Positions 1-10,180 of a stretch of DNA of 64,000 nt are shown here, piece by piece. The DNA lies in contig NC_061119.1 in NCBI RefSeq assembly GCF_002878395.1, forward strand, positions 12,552,367-12,616,366. Reading direction: 5' to 3'. The stretch is from Capsicum annuum. Its lineage: Eukaryota; Streptophyta; Magnoliopsida; Solanales; Solanaceae. Position numbers and translations under genes: made by a program. Position 1 is the first letter of the stretch; each line of letters begins with the position of its first letter. The notes beneath the pieces were generated by a model that was given only the letters and a program-made list of their open reading frames with translations, was not told the origin of the DNA and did no database searches.

Positions 1-365
1 TAGATTGGTGTGCCTGTGACTTGCAGTTGGTGAGCCTTCTCTATCCTGAAATGCCTGTTAGTAGACTTTGTTATTTCATTTTGGTTTATGGTGTGACTGG
101 GGGCCTTGTCCCGGTTTCAGATAGATTGTTGATTTCAGTTATAGTAGAGATTTTGCAGACGTGTATTAGATGGTTTTGGTTTTATTGAACTTATGTATGT
201 ATTACTCAGTTGCAATATTAAAGTGACCATGTTTCCGTTTGTTATTCGCATTTTTTTACAGTATATGAATCGTGTGCATGATTGCCAGTCAGAGAAGGGC
301 TCTCGGGCCTTCATGGTTCGAGATGCCCGTTGTGACCAGGGCCTCGGCTCGGGTCATGACCGAAA
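1..365 (+). repeat. possible 3' remnant of a gypsy-type LTR
   Basis: The stretch is richer in G and C than what follows. It ends in a run around 300-361 (tctcgggcct, gatgcccgttg, cggctcgggtcatgac) that resembles the 3' end of plant Ty3/gypsy LTRs. No primer-binding site follows and no partner LTR is in the window, so it may be a truncated or solo LTR cut by the window edge. Methionine-started frames here are short and have no recognisable domain. The assignment rests on resemblance only. Confidence 0.3.
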
Positions 366-1009
366 CATTCAGCTTAAATTGACGAATGTATCCTCATATC
401 AATAAGTCACTTCAGAAATGATTTCATCCCATAACAGCATCTGAAGTGATACCACTATTCTCTCATTCTCAATTTCTTGAACATATGTTGTTTTTGCGCC
501 TCTTAATGTATATTTGCCTTTCTCCCTCATTTGTTCCTACATTGCTTTTTACGCTTTTATTTTTTCATTCCATAAGACATGATATTAAGAGAAAAATCAC
601 TCTCATAAATTATTTTTTAACGGTGTATATCTAAATAATTTTTTTTAAAAAATCAGACTTAAAACTACTGCAAATGTATTGTTGCACTAGTATGTAATTT
701 TAATTCTTAGTAGATCAGATATCTTATTTTTTAAATCAAACGTCATTACTGTAGCCAATAACGAAGTATTTTTTTAGACCATCATCAAAAGTATTACTGG
801 CAATCGATCGGCAGGAAAGAATCCCAATAATTTTTGAAAACTTACATTGTCTAAAAAAGAATATGTATACAATAACCAATTCTTTATTGATATTCACTGT
901 CCCAGTATCTTAGGTTCAAACATATAACATAAAATAAATAATATACACCAATCTTTATAATGGAAAGCTAAGTATTCATTTGATATATATATATAGGTGT
1001 ATATACCTA
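366..1009. other. AT-rich non-coding stretch
   Basis: No gene, terminal repeat or RNA structure could be supported here. The sequence is A/T rich with short homopolymers. A CTAG at about 697 is not preceded by a convincing hairpin. Confidence 0.6.
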
Positions 1010-1781
1010 CTAGTTTAACCGGACGTGTAACATTTGATTATTTAAAATTAAATAATTGTATCTATTGTGGAGATTTTTAATAAAGTGTAAAAAGTTCAAA
1101 TCACTTTTCAAAAATCTTTAACACTTTAACATAATAATGTAAACATAAATACATACACATATATGTTTTACCACCAGAAGTTTCAAGTGATTGATGGATT
1201 ATTACTTTTTCGTTTGTCATACAGTACCTTTTTCCTTTGTTACTACATGCTAAGAGAGATGTATCAATTTGAACCATATTTGTGTACGATTTTTGTATAT
1301 ATTTTAATTTTTTTATTTTTAAAATCAAATTTTTACAAAATCATTGATTACATTCGTATTACGTACTTAAAACTGTTAAGAATCTGGTACTTCTTAAATT
1401 TTTCTTATTCTAATAGTTTTATATTTATTTCTAGATTTTTCAAATCTTTTTAGAATCAAATTTAGTTGATTTAAAATTCTTAAACTAATAGAAAAAATAT
1501 CAATTGTCATTAATTTTGATGACTTCTAGTAAGGAAAGGTTTTACCATAAATATATTTAATTAATTTTCAACTCTTAAATTAAGAAAAAAAATATTGAAA
1601 TTCTGGTGATTTCTAATAATAAAAGGTTTTACCATAAATATACTTAATTAATTTTTAACTCTTAAATATTCTAAAAAAATAATGAAAAGACGATTTTGTA
1701 TAAAGTAAGAACTTTTAATGAAGGGCAAAAAGTTCAAACAACATTTCCAAATTCCTTTCACTTTTTAATATATTATATAGA
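1010..1781 (-). mobile_element. Helitron-like non-autonomous element, degraded
   Basis: Read on the minus strand, the element begins at about 1781 with TCTATATAATATATTAAAAA. It continues with a subterminal block (ttgaacttttt..cccttcattaaaag, then aaaatcgtcttttca) that matches the 5' end of the Helitron at 40016. On the minus strand it ends in CTAG at 1010-1013. A second copy of the 5'-subterminal block lies at about 1060-1135, so the element is either chimeric or two elements nested. The hairpin expected before the 3' CTAG is poorly preserved. There is no coding capacity. Confidence 0.4.
1519..1668. repeat. two imperfect direct repeats of about 64 bp
   Basis: Positions 1519-1582 and 1605-1668 share a block containing ggttttaccataaatatact/t followed by taattaattt and aactcttaaat. 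The copies lie inside the Helitron-like element. The same ggttttacc motif also occurs in the related Helitron near 40885. Confidence 0.55.
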
Positions 1782-2770
1782 TATATAGATATATAACGGT
1801 ATTTAAGCTTCTTGATAATTAAGTCACGAAGTCATTTAATTTTTCAAGACTCACATATGCACAAAGTGACATCTATGTGAGCTTTTCTGAAGGCAACGGT
1901 TAGCTAGGGTACACATACTACATTAACCCCACTTTATTACTACAGTTAATGGCTATTATTTTAAAATGATTCATATAATAAATGCATAGGATTAATGCAT
2001 TCCTCCTTAATTGAGTAACCTATCAACAGTTTAACACAATAGAATAAACTAAATAGGAATACAAAAAGAATTGAGAAAAGACTCGACTGTTTCATATATT
2101 TGTGTACATGGTGATTATGATAAGATAATTGAGTTTTTTTGTGATAGAATATTATGCTACATAACTTTTTCAAAGCCTAATTTAACAACAAAGAAAATAC
2201 ATAGAAGAAATGATAAGAGAATAATAAATGAGAAAGCAGAAACAAAATGCAACAATAGTCTAATCTCCTATGCCCCCAGAGATAGTTACTTTGGAACCCA
2301 TTTTCCAAACCACCTTACGATATGCATCAATTAATCTTTTAGACGGTATCTTCACACGATTACTCCTTCTATAGGCTAGATAAAATTACTCCTCTCTTCC
2401 ATGTTAGCTTTATTGTATTAAAAATTTATTGTTACGTTATTTAATATATGATATAAATAGGGAAAGATGAGGAAAATGTCAAAAGAAATGGAGGAAAAAA
2501 GAGAAATATCATGCTTGACTTGAAGGTATGCATCCCCATCAATTAAGCCTAGCTTTATATCAATTATTACGTGAATCCATGCATGTAATGTTTCAGCAAC
2601 CCAATTCCTTCTAAAGTTTTCTTCAATTGCATATTTGAAGATTATATACCATGACCAAGATTGTATAACAATTGTAGGGGTGCGGATTAGGCGCGGTAAC
2701 TTTACTAAGAAATAAATAGTTATTGGGTAATAAGTATTTATTTCTATATAATGTATTTTGTGAATATTAT
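1782..2770. other. AT-rich stretch without a supported gene
   Basis: Only short open frames occur, with no recognisable domain. The boundary to the endogenous virus is placed near 2770, where dense small minus-strand ORFs begin. I see no clean target duplication there. Confidence 0.5.
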
Positions 2771-2785
2771 CGATTGAAATATTTT

Positions 2786-2974
2786 TTATTTATATCTTCT
2801 TGACTTAAGATGTTTTATTAATTCATATTCTAAATTAGAGATTATCGTAATTAAATTATCTAGTATTCTAGGATCCTCGTTAGTATTATGTAATCTTTTG
2901 TATTCTTGGTATAAACTATATAGTTGGGTTTCGATTTCTTTTAATGATTTATTCTTTTCGTACGATGTATCCAT
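2786..2974 (-). CDS. small coiled-coil ORF 'W' of second viral cassette
   Basis: The 62-residue open frame is rich in E, K, L and N, with heptad-like spacing (for example EIETQLYSLYQEYKRL). It begins 4 bases after the stop of the preceding ORF, the tight spacing typical of compact viral genomes. No domain is recognised. Similar small coiled-coil proteins in caulimovirids are virion-associated or of unknown role. It is the last ORF before the homology ends, so the viral copy is cut near here. Confidence 0.5.
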   Translation of the reverse strand: MDTSYEKNKSLKEIETQLYSLYQEYKRLHNTNEDPRILDNLITIISNLEYELIKHLKSRRYK

Positions 2975-2978
2975 TAAT

Positions 2979-3314
2979 TTATGTAATTGTTAAATGCTTT
3001 GTAGTAATATTCATTAACTGTTTTTCTTCGTTCTTGTATTTTTTATTTTCATATATTTTATTAATATATTCAATTTTACTGATATTCATATTTTGAGGGG
3101 TGATTAAATGATCGTTGATTAAATGCTTTGTTATATATTCTTTAGCTTTTTCTCTTAGTTTTTGTAAGTCTTCTATATTATTTTTAAGATATTCTAAATA
3201 TTCTATATCTTTTGTTTTAAAATATTCAATTAAATTCGTTTTTATTAGGTTTTCTGTTAATCTTATTTCTTTCATTTCTTGTTCCCAGTATTTTAGATAT
3301 TCGTAGTTTATCAT
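2979..3314 (-). CDS. small coiled-coil ORF X' (paralogue of the ORF at 3795-4001)
   Basis: The frame encodes 111 residues. Its first 65 or so align with the ORF at 3795-4001. Both start MINY, have a conserved W near residue 10, then a shared K-T-K-D-I-x-Y-[LI]-E-[YF]-L stretch, and later a K-x-x-x-K-[EY]-Y block. The tail is extra. It is highly charged and predicted helical. Function is unknown; the repetition of this family is the notable feature. Confidence 0.55.
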   Translation of the reverse strand: MINYEYLKYWEQEMKEIRLTENLIKTNLIEYFKTKDIEYLEYLKNNIEDLQKLREKAKEYITKHLINDHLITPQNMNISKIEYINKIYENKKYKNEEKQLMNITTKHLTIT

Positions 3315-3326
3315 TCTATTCTTCTA

Positions 3327-3603
3327 AAGTAAATGTATAATAATCTATTCTACTTGTACTATATTCAATATCTTGTTTGAGGTTATTAATACTACTAACT
3401 ATTTTTTCTTGTTCTCTTCTTCATGAATTTTTTAAACTATCTAAACTTTTATCTTTGCTTTTTTCTAAATTTTTCAAGGTTTCGTCTATCCATTTTAATT
3501 TTTCTATTAGATTTTTCATTATTTCTCTAATTTGTTTTCTATAATCAATTTCTTTATGTAGGTCTTCTTGGTTTCCTCTAATTTTCTTAATATATTCTGA
3601 CAT
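3327..3603 (-). pseudogene. small coiled-coil ORF Z, second cassette (frameshifted)
   Basis: The open part (3421-3603) encodes 60 residues. The reading continues in another frame from about 3420 to 3327, where the minus strand reads E-Q-E-K-I-V-S-S-I-N and ends in a stop after L-E-E. Both halves align in order with the ORF at 11995-12339. The matches include the [KE]EI.Y+.Q++E++K and WI-x-[DE]-x-[LI]-K segments in the first part and EI/IEYS.[SN]R in the second. A single indel near 3420 therefore breaks an ancestral reading frame of about 92 codons. Function unknown. Confidence 0.6.
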
Positions 3604-3605
3604 TT

Positions 3606-3794
3606 TTAGTCTGTATAATATCCATCTGAGTCTAAATAGTATTGATGTTCATAATATATGCGTAAGTTTGCTATACTGTTTAATAATTCTTCCTCTTCAT
3701 AATCTTGTAATTTTTCCCATATTATTTTCTTTATGTCTATGATTTCTATATCCCTAAGTATATATAAAACAAGTATTTTAATATCATCTATCAT
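3606..3794 (-). CDS. small ORF Y, second cassette
   Basis: The frame encodes 62 residues with acidic and tyrosine-rich ends, including E-E-E-E-L and Y-Y-x-x-x-Y-Y-L. It sits between ORF X (stop directly upstream) and ORF Z (3 bases downstream). The C-terminal half resembles the broken ORF at 12350-12630 of the first cassette, in an E-E-L..N-[IL]-R-I..YY....YYL pattern. This supports an equivalent X-Y-Z order in both cassettes. Function unknown. Confidence 0.5.
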   Translation of the reverse strand: MIDDIKILVLYILRDIEIIDIKKIIWEKLQDYEEEELLNSIANLRIYYEHQYYLDSDGYYTD

Positions 3795-4001
3795 TTAAGC
3801 TTGCTTAAATGCTTTTTCATAATATTTTTCAGTTGTTTGTTTTAGTCTAAGTAGTTTTTGCATATTTTCATTAAGAAATTCTATATATTTTATATCTTTA
3901 GTTTTCATGTATTTGTCTAAATTTACTTTCATCTGTTTTTCTACTAACTGTATGTTTCTCATATTTTTTCCCCAAAATTCTATATATATGTAATTTATCA
4001 T
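3795..4001 (-). CDS. small coiled-coil ORF X, second cassette
   Basis: The frame encodes 68 residues. It begins MINYIYIEFW and aligns with ORF X' at 2979-3314 along almost its whole length. It ends A-F-K-Q-A. It abuts ORF Y with no gap, and its start overlaps the end of the upstream frame (3998-4001). This ATG/stop overlap suggests translation by reinitiation or coupling, as proposed for compact caulimovirid genes. Function unknown. Confidence 0.55.
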   Translation of the reverse strand: MINYIYIEFWGKNMRNIQLVEKQMKVNLDKYMKTKDIKYIEFLNENMQKLLRLKQTTEKYYEKAFKQA

Positions 4002-4222
4002 GGTAAGTATTTGTAAGAGTAGTTAGGTAGGTATGATATGTAATTTATTCTAGTCATATAATATTTACCAAATGCTTTTTCTAATATGATTTTTCTTATA
4101 TCNNNNNNNNNNNNNNNNNNNNNNNNNNNNNNNNNNNNNNNNNNNNNNNNNNNNNNNNNNNNNNNNNNNNNNNNNNNNNNNNNNNNNNNNNNNNNNNNNN
4201 NNAAAACTTTATTCTTCCACAA
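3998..4222 (-). pseudogene. partial small ORF X'' spanning the assembly gap
   Basis: Only the first 6 and last 34 codons can be read, because 100 unknown bases lie inside. The readable end contains I-L-E-K-A-F-G-K-Y-Y, which resembles the end of ORF X (Y-E-K-A-F). A third paralogue of this family is therefore possible. The gap size is unknown, so the frame across it means nothing. Confidence 0.3.
4103..4202. other. assembly gap of exactly 100 N
   Basis: The run is exactly 100 N, a common placeholder for a gap of unknown length. It falls at the start of the second small-ORF cassette, where near-identical repeats could have defeated assembly. Confidence 0.95.
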
Positions 4223-4694
4223 ACTTTATATATTATAAACTTTGATTTACATCAGGAGAAGGTGGTTGGACAGGAGGATTGGTTTATACATAAGAGAGAG
4301 GAAATATTTCTTAGAGGTTCTGAGGGTTTTTCCTTCTATGTTTTGCTATTATTTCTAAGTCTTATGTAAACCAAATTAAGAAAAAGGAGTGGACACGGAT
4401 TAAACTACATGTACTGGATAATATGGCCGACAGATAAGGATAAGATTCTTTAATAATGCAAGTCGGGTACACATTGGGCCCCATCACCACATGCATTATT
4501 ATTCCTCTTTTCCAGACGTGTGCTTCTTCAGTTTTTATTTCCTTTTGGAAAGTAATGATAACGGAAGCAATCTGACATGGACTTGACTAATTACAAAACT
4601 AGAAGTGGGCATACCCACATGGAAATTCTTATCATAATACTTGTATCTTATTATTCCACGTATCTATCTTCTTTTCCACTTGTCTTCTATCTAT
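4203..4694 (-). promoter_or_regulatory. viral intergenic region: possible promoter and polyadenylation zone
   Basis: On the minus strand the region lies after the TAV stop and before the next viral ORFs, where pararetroviruses place their genomic promoter. A TATATAAAG sequence occurs on the minus strand near 4225-4235, followed by AATAAA near 4208. I could not find a tRNA-Met primer-binding sequence; it may be lost or lie in the gap. Promoter function is inferred from position. Confidence 0.4.
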
Positions 4695-5965
4695 CTATGT
4701 ATCCAAGTTGTACAGGGCTATGGTGTCGAAGCTCATTCCAGAATCAACATCTTCATAGGGATCCTGAGCATCTTGGAGAAAACTATCTTCAAATCTATCA
4801 TCTTCTTCGTCTGACAATCTTGGAACATTAATGTCTATTGTATTGTTCATGTTTGGAACTACCCTATCTATACTTGTACATGGTTTGTTTTTACTATCCA
4901 TATGCTTATCTTGTTTTTGGCTACTAAATAATTTCTCTAATGTCTGTTTTACGATAATCTCAATTTATTTATTTTTCTTTTTTGCCATTTTTGTCTTTTT
5001 TAAGGTATTAGTTCTAGGTGGTTTTGGTGAAGGTCCAGCTTCATCTTCACTTTTTGGCAAAGTGACTGCCATAAACGGATTTGATTTGTCTTTACCAATT
5101 ACCGTTTGAACCGGACTAGCTGTACCAACATCCGGTATAGTTGATTTCTGAGCATTCAGAGGGTAATGCAAACCCTTTTCATCCATTTTTTGTGGAGATG
5201 GAGAACTCTGTGTCTAATTATTTGCATGAGTATTTCTTTTCTGATATTTACTAAGCTTGTCTTGTAGAGTCTGTATTTTCTCCATGAGTCTAGAATTTTC
5301 CACAATAAGAGACTCCTTCTAAGATTTAATCTTTTGAAGGCGTCGGTCATTGAGGTGCAATGGTCACAAAAAATTATTTTTCGTGAATCTCTTTGGATAT
5401 TATATTGGGGTGTATGGTCTGGATTTTGTTTGAGGGCTGGTGATAAATAAAAATTTGGTCCAAGGTGTCCTCTTGCATAGTCTAAAGCTTCGGAAAAATC
5501 ATTAAAACCTTTGTAAAGAGGATTTCTTACACCTTTTATAGAGTCCATTACTTCTAACCAAGTCTTAAAATTTTCATTTGTTTTACCATGAATAATTATA
5601 TAATATTTAAATATAGGCTTACTTTTGTCTGATATATAATGACATAAAGCATTTATAGAGGGTAAAAAATATTTGTGGTCTGGCTTATGATGTGCTATCC
5701 AAAGATTATCTACCAAACATTTTTGGGATCTGTCTAAAACATGTTCTGGTCTAAGTTTGAACGAATAATTACTGGGTGGAAAAGAAATTAAATTAAAAGG
5801 TCCAAAGTCTATTCTTTCCATTGGTTCTATGGAATTTTGAAGTCCTATAGAATTCTGGGGTCTAAATCTAACATTTCCTAACATTGTCTGATAATAAATG
5901 TCTTGAGATGAGGAAGATGCTACTCCCTTGCCCTTGTTTGTTGTATGTTGACGAGTTGGTCGCAT
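4695..5965 (-). pseudogene. TAV/viroplasmin-like translational transactivator, broken
   Basis: The first part (5965 to about 5360) is open and contains a viroplasmin-like block: Y-Y-I-I-I-H-G-K-T at the start, a conserved W in T-W-L-E-V, then P-L-Y-K-G-F and a following acidic helix. This matches the caulimovirid domain related to the RNase HI N-terminal module. The frame then shifts, continuing in a lysine/proline-rich segment (5186-4965) and an acidic C-terminus (D-E-E-D-D, 4901-4695). In related viruses the protein forms inclusion bodies and lets ribosomes reinitiate on polycistronic RNA, which would suit the many small ORFs here. At least two frame breaks make it non-functional. It follows RNase H directly. 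Confidence 0.65.
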
Positions 5966-5978
5966 GCTGAAACAAACA

Positions 5979-8250
5979 TTAGTTTTGGTTAACCGATTTT
6001 ATTTTTAATTGTAACCTACTTAACTGGTCTGCTAATTCATTTTCTTTACCTTTAATATATTCGAAAACAATGTTCTTATATACTGATATAGTGTCCATAA
6101 AATTTAACCATCTTCTTCTACTACAAACTTTATCATTTATTTTTTGACTAAATTTAACTATCGCCTCACAATCTGTCCTTACTAAAACTTCTTCTTTATT
6201 TAAAATATATAATTTAAAACTACTTAAACCATATACTATAGCTAATACTTCTAAATCTATACTAGGCATATTTTCTTTTTCTTTATACTGTCCACTTTGA
6301 TATGCACAAATATTTTCTTCATTTTTATCACTCTATTTATTAGGTTTAGCTTTTAACATTACTCCCCATCCTAAATTACTTCCATCAGTCTGGACGATTA
6401 AATAATCGGATTCTAGTGAAATTTTTAAATTTGGGATATTTTTAACCTTTTCTTTAATCTGTTCTACTAATTTAATGTCTTCTAGATTAAAATATTTTTG
6501 CCCTTTACTGCCTGTTTTAGCATATAAAGGTCCTGCTACTTTTTCTAAGTCTTGAATAAATTTTCTTGCGTAATTTACTAATCCTAAAAATTTTTGTAGG
6601 TCTTTAGTATTTTCTAATTTGTCTGGCATTATAATACCTTTTTGGCTATATGAGGTTAGAGTTTTATCTTCCCATTTCCTAGGGTGATTCCTAAGAAATT
6701 AATATGTGTTTTACATAATTCCATTTTCTTTTTGCTAATTATTATTCCGTGTTAACAAATATTCTAAATACCATTTGTAAATGTCCTAAATGTTGCTGCA
6801 TATCTTTTCTAAATACTAAAATATCATCTACATATACTAATACAAAATTTTTATAATCTCTAAAAATATCATCCATTTTTCTTTGAAAAATGGGTGGGGC
6901 TATTTTTAGTTTGAATAGCATAACAAGCCACTCAAAATGCCCTTTTGGACAGGTGAATGTTGTCCATTCTATGCTGTCTGGGTGCATTTTACTTGCCAAT
7001 ATCCTGATTTTTACAGTCAAATTTACTATATATCTTTTTACCTTGTATTCTATTAATTAACTCACTTTTATCTGGTAACTTATATGCGTTTGTTTTGGTG
7101 TTGTCATTTAATCTTTTATAGTTTATTACCATATGAGCTTTTCCCCTTATTTGCTTACTATGGTTTCTTACCATGAATGCTGCTGATCTGTGTTTAGATG
7201 TTGATTTTCGAATTACTTCTAATTTTAACAATTCTTTTATTTGTTTCTCAAATTCTTCTATATCTTCATTGTTAGCTTCTATAGATACTGTCTTTATGGT
7301 ATATTCTGGGTTGATTATTTTCTAATTTACACATTATTTCGTTAGCATTCCAATGTGCTAAGGGTTTTTTTCCTATTATTTCTATTTTATCTAGAATATT
7401 TATTACTTTATCTAAATCTTTAGGACTATTTATCATGCCTATTTTATTTATACCTTTTTGGAAAATTATAAAATTGAGTTTCAACATTTATTAATTCATT
7501 ATCTTTTTCTAGTTCTTCTATATATTCTAATCCTTCTACATTAATTAGTGTGTAATTTTTTAATTCTTCAATGTTTTCCTTTAGCGTTTTATTTTCTTTT
7601 AATAGGTTACTATTTTGGCATTGATTTTGACATTTGCATTATTTGAGCATCCTTCACAACATGGTTTAGAAGCTATTTCCTTTTTGTGTGTTCTTAGTGT
7701 TCTATATACTGTTGGTAATGTTACTGTTTGTACCGGAGTATAGGTTATATTTTTAAATAGTATTATTCCATCTCTTGTTAAGAGACATCCTCCTCTATTT
7801 TGTATGGAAAAACGCAATCCTATTACAAAGTCTGAACCTATGTTTAAATATCTCGCTAATATTCTGTTAATATTGTAAGTTGGCTTGTAGAATTCATTAC
7901 ATGTGTTTAAGAAACTTATTTGTGCCTTTTCTATGTAATAATTATAGATATTCTGCGATCCGTCCATTTGTGTAGCTGTTATGGGTTTATCAAATGTCTT
8001 TAGTAAATGTTCTGGTGCTATTTCTTTATTAATTATACAATTGGTACATCCTGGGTCTACTAGTGCTAGAGTTTCTATCTCTATATCTTGGATTCTAATT
8101 TTCACTAATACTTTTACGGTAGAAAACTCTTTATCTTTATTACATATTAGGCTAGTGTCATTATCTTCTATGTTCATAAGTTTTGCTTCTAATTTTTCTA
8201 AATGTACATTTTCTTGTGTATTTATTTCTTCTCTAGTTATTTTGGCTTTT
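5979..8250 (-). pseudogene. pararetroviral polyprotein: protease, reverse transcriptase, RNase H (broken)
   Basis: Order on the minus strand: an aspartic-protease segment near 8050 with A-L-V-D-P-G-C-T; a lysine/glutamate-rich linker (about 7600-7490); RT fingers and palm with V-I-N-Y-K-R-L-N and K-L-P near 7120; then E-W-L-V-M and the catalytic Y-V-D-D at 6823-6834; connection; and RNase H (6629-5979) with D-L-E-V-L, T-D-C-E-A-I and a final A-D-Q-L-S-R-L. The frame breaks several times: near 7599, near 7480-7490, between 7231 and 7020 (within the RT, just after the F-D-C-K segment), around 6740-6630, and near 6330-6270. The protease has D-P-G where D-T/S-G is usual. No integrase follows, as expected for a pararetrovirus. 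Confidence 0.85.
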
Positions 8251-10136
8251 TCTTTTTTCGAAGGTAGTTATCCTTTTTTCTAGATTATTTACTCTGGCCT
8301 CTAGAGTTGTTACTCTTAAATTTAAAATTTGATTATTTGTATAATTCGGTTCTCTATTTGGTTCTGATTCTATTTTTATCTTTAGAGAGTTTTCTATACA
8401 ATTTACACAGGCTTCTAAATAACATTTTCTACACTTAGCTCTGTTTTCTTTGCTTGGGTACCAACTACATATACGACATCTATTACTGTCTAAACCTTTA
8501 TGTTTTTGAAATTCATGTACACATTCTTGAGTGACATTCATTAAATTATTAATTACTAGGTTATTTAAATCTAAATCATCTAGATCATCTATTTCTTGTC
8601 CTAACTCATTTACTAAATTATCCTCTTCTAAAGCTGAAGAGTTAGTTTTAGAAATGTCCTCTATATCAAAACTTATTATTGAATATATACTATCTGTATC
8701 TGACATGTATCCGTCTACATTTAAAAATGTTTCTTGAAAATCTTGTATTAATTGAGAATTTCTAGTTCTATTATTATTTCTTTTAGGACATACATTGGCT
8801 AAATGATCTATGCTTCCACAAGTATAACATTCTAATTTGTTTTTATAGTTTCTATCATTTCTATATTTTCTAACATGTCTATCTCTATTTAGCCATGGTT
8901 TTTTAGCTTTTGATTTTCTTAAGAAGTATTGTTTACGACTAAATGAATTTTAGTTATATTTTTTCTTATATCTTTTAGGTTTTTTGTGATTATCATAATT
9001 TTGGGTTGTGTATATAACAGATTTACAGAAATTCATTTCATTTCTTTTTAGTTGTTTTTGTATTTGTATATTCGTACATTTTTCTGTTAGTATATCCATT
9101 ATATGTTGAGTTCTATGTCCTATAGTCCATTTTACGTTTGGGTTAGCTGCTACACCGTCTCTTTTATACCATCTTTCTTCTGCTTCTCTTCCTAAGGCTC
9201 CCGGTAGCTTATTAAATAGTTTTTTACCTAGTTCTTCATTAAAAGTATTTTCGCTGACCGTGCAGTAATAAAAATAATCTTGTAAAAATTTCTTTATATA
9301 TATCCAATGTGAGATGCTAAGTTGTTCTAGTTTTATTAAAGCTTCTTTTGTAATGCTAATAATCCACTATATGGACCTTTTTCGGTTAGTAACATATGCA
9401 TTTTCTTTGTGAAGTTATAGGGATTTGGACCCGTACTTAACAGAACCTGAAAGTCATATGGGCAATTAGTTTTAAAACTTTCCCACGTAGCTTTTGCTGA
9501 TTCTCCTAAAAAAGTTTCTAAGTATTTGTACATTGTTTCTGTATCAGTTTTTGTATAATGTCTTAAATAATCTGCTGCTACTATTCCTTTCCATAAATCT
9601 ATTACTGTATCCCACATTTGTGGGTCATGTGCTGCTATAATTAATATTTTACCTTTACTACCTCCTTCTTGTAGTTTAATTGGTTCTTCTATTGGCATTC
9701 TCTTTCCTGCTAGTCCTATATTATCTCCTCTAAGTTCTGTATCTGGATTTATCCTAACTGCTGGCCTCCTAGGTACATTTCCTGTACTATAATCTATTGG
9801 TTGAAGATTCGGGTTTGTCTGTTGAAAAGGGCTAGCACTTGTTGAACTAGTTGCTTCTAATTCTGCTAATTCTTTATAACTCATTATGGAACTCAGTACG
9901 GATTTTGTATCTTTATCTTTCTTTTCAGAAATTAATTCTTCGTTATTTCTATATCCTAAGTTATCATTTCTTTCTAAGCAGTTTTTGAAATGTTCTATAC
10001 ATCCTTTTATTTTCATTTCATTTTTCTGACATCCTTTACATTTAAAGGTTATATGTTTATATTCTTCTGCTAACATTTGAGCTTTTTCTATTACTATATC
10101 TACTTCGTAGCCTTCTTGTAGAACTTCTATATTCAT
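8233..10136 (-). pseudogene. coat protein (capsid/nucleocapsid), frameshifted
   Basis: The N-terminal part (10136-9336) is open for 266 codons. It includes an early C-x2-C...C-x-E-H-x4-C cluster and a W-rich capsid-like core. The frame then changes near 9336-9345 and continues through a K-L-F-N-K-L-P-G-A-L-G-R segment near 9220. A TAA lies at about 8950. The nucleic-acid-binding CCHC knuckle is at 8788-8829 (C-Y-T-C-G-S-I-D-H-L-A-N-V-C). The C-terminal part (8706-8233) is open again, acidic at first, then carries a second cysteine cluster (C-R-I-C, C-R-K-C, C-V-N-C), and ends in a coiled coil. The layout of basic region, CCHC and acidic stretch is typical of caulimovirid coat proteins. The cysteine-rich tail is unusual. 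Confidence 0.75.
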
Positions 10137-10180
10137 AAATTCTTGTTCTGTTTCTATAGTACTTTCTGTTTTAGCGTCAT

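Noticed and set aside
1163..1453. 96-residue + strand open frame with hydrophobic content
   Set aside because: It is a low-complexity Phe/Ile/Tyr frame expected from AT-rich DNA and overlaps the Helitron-like piece.
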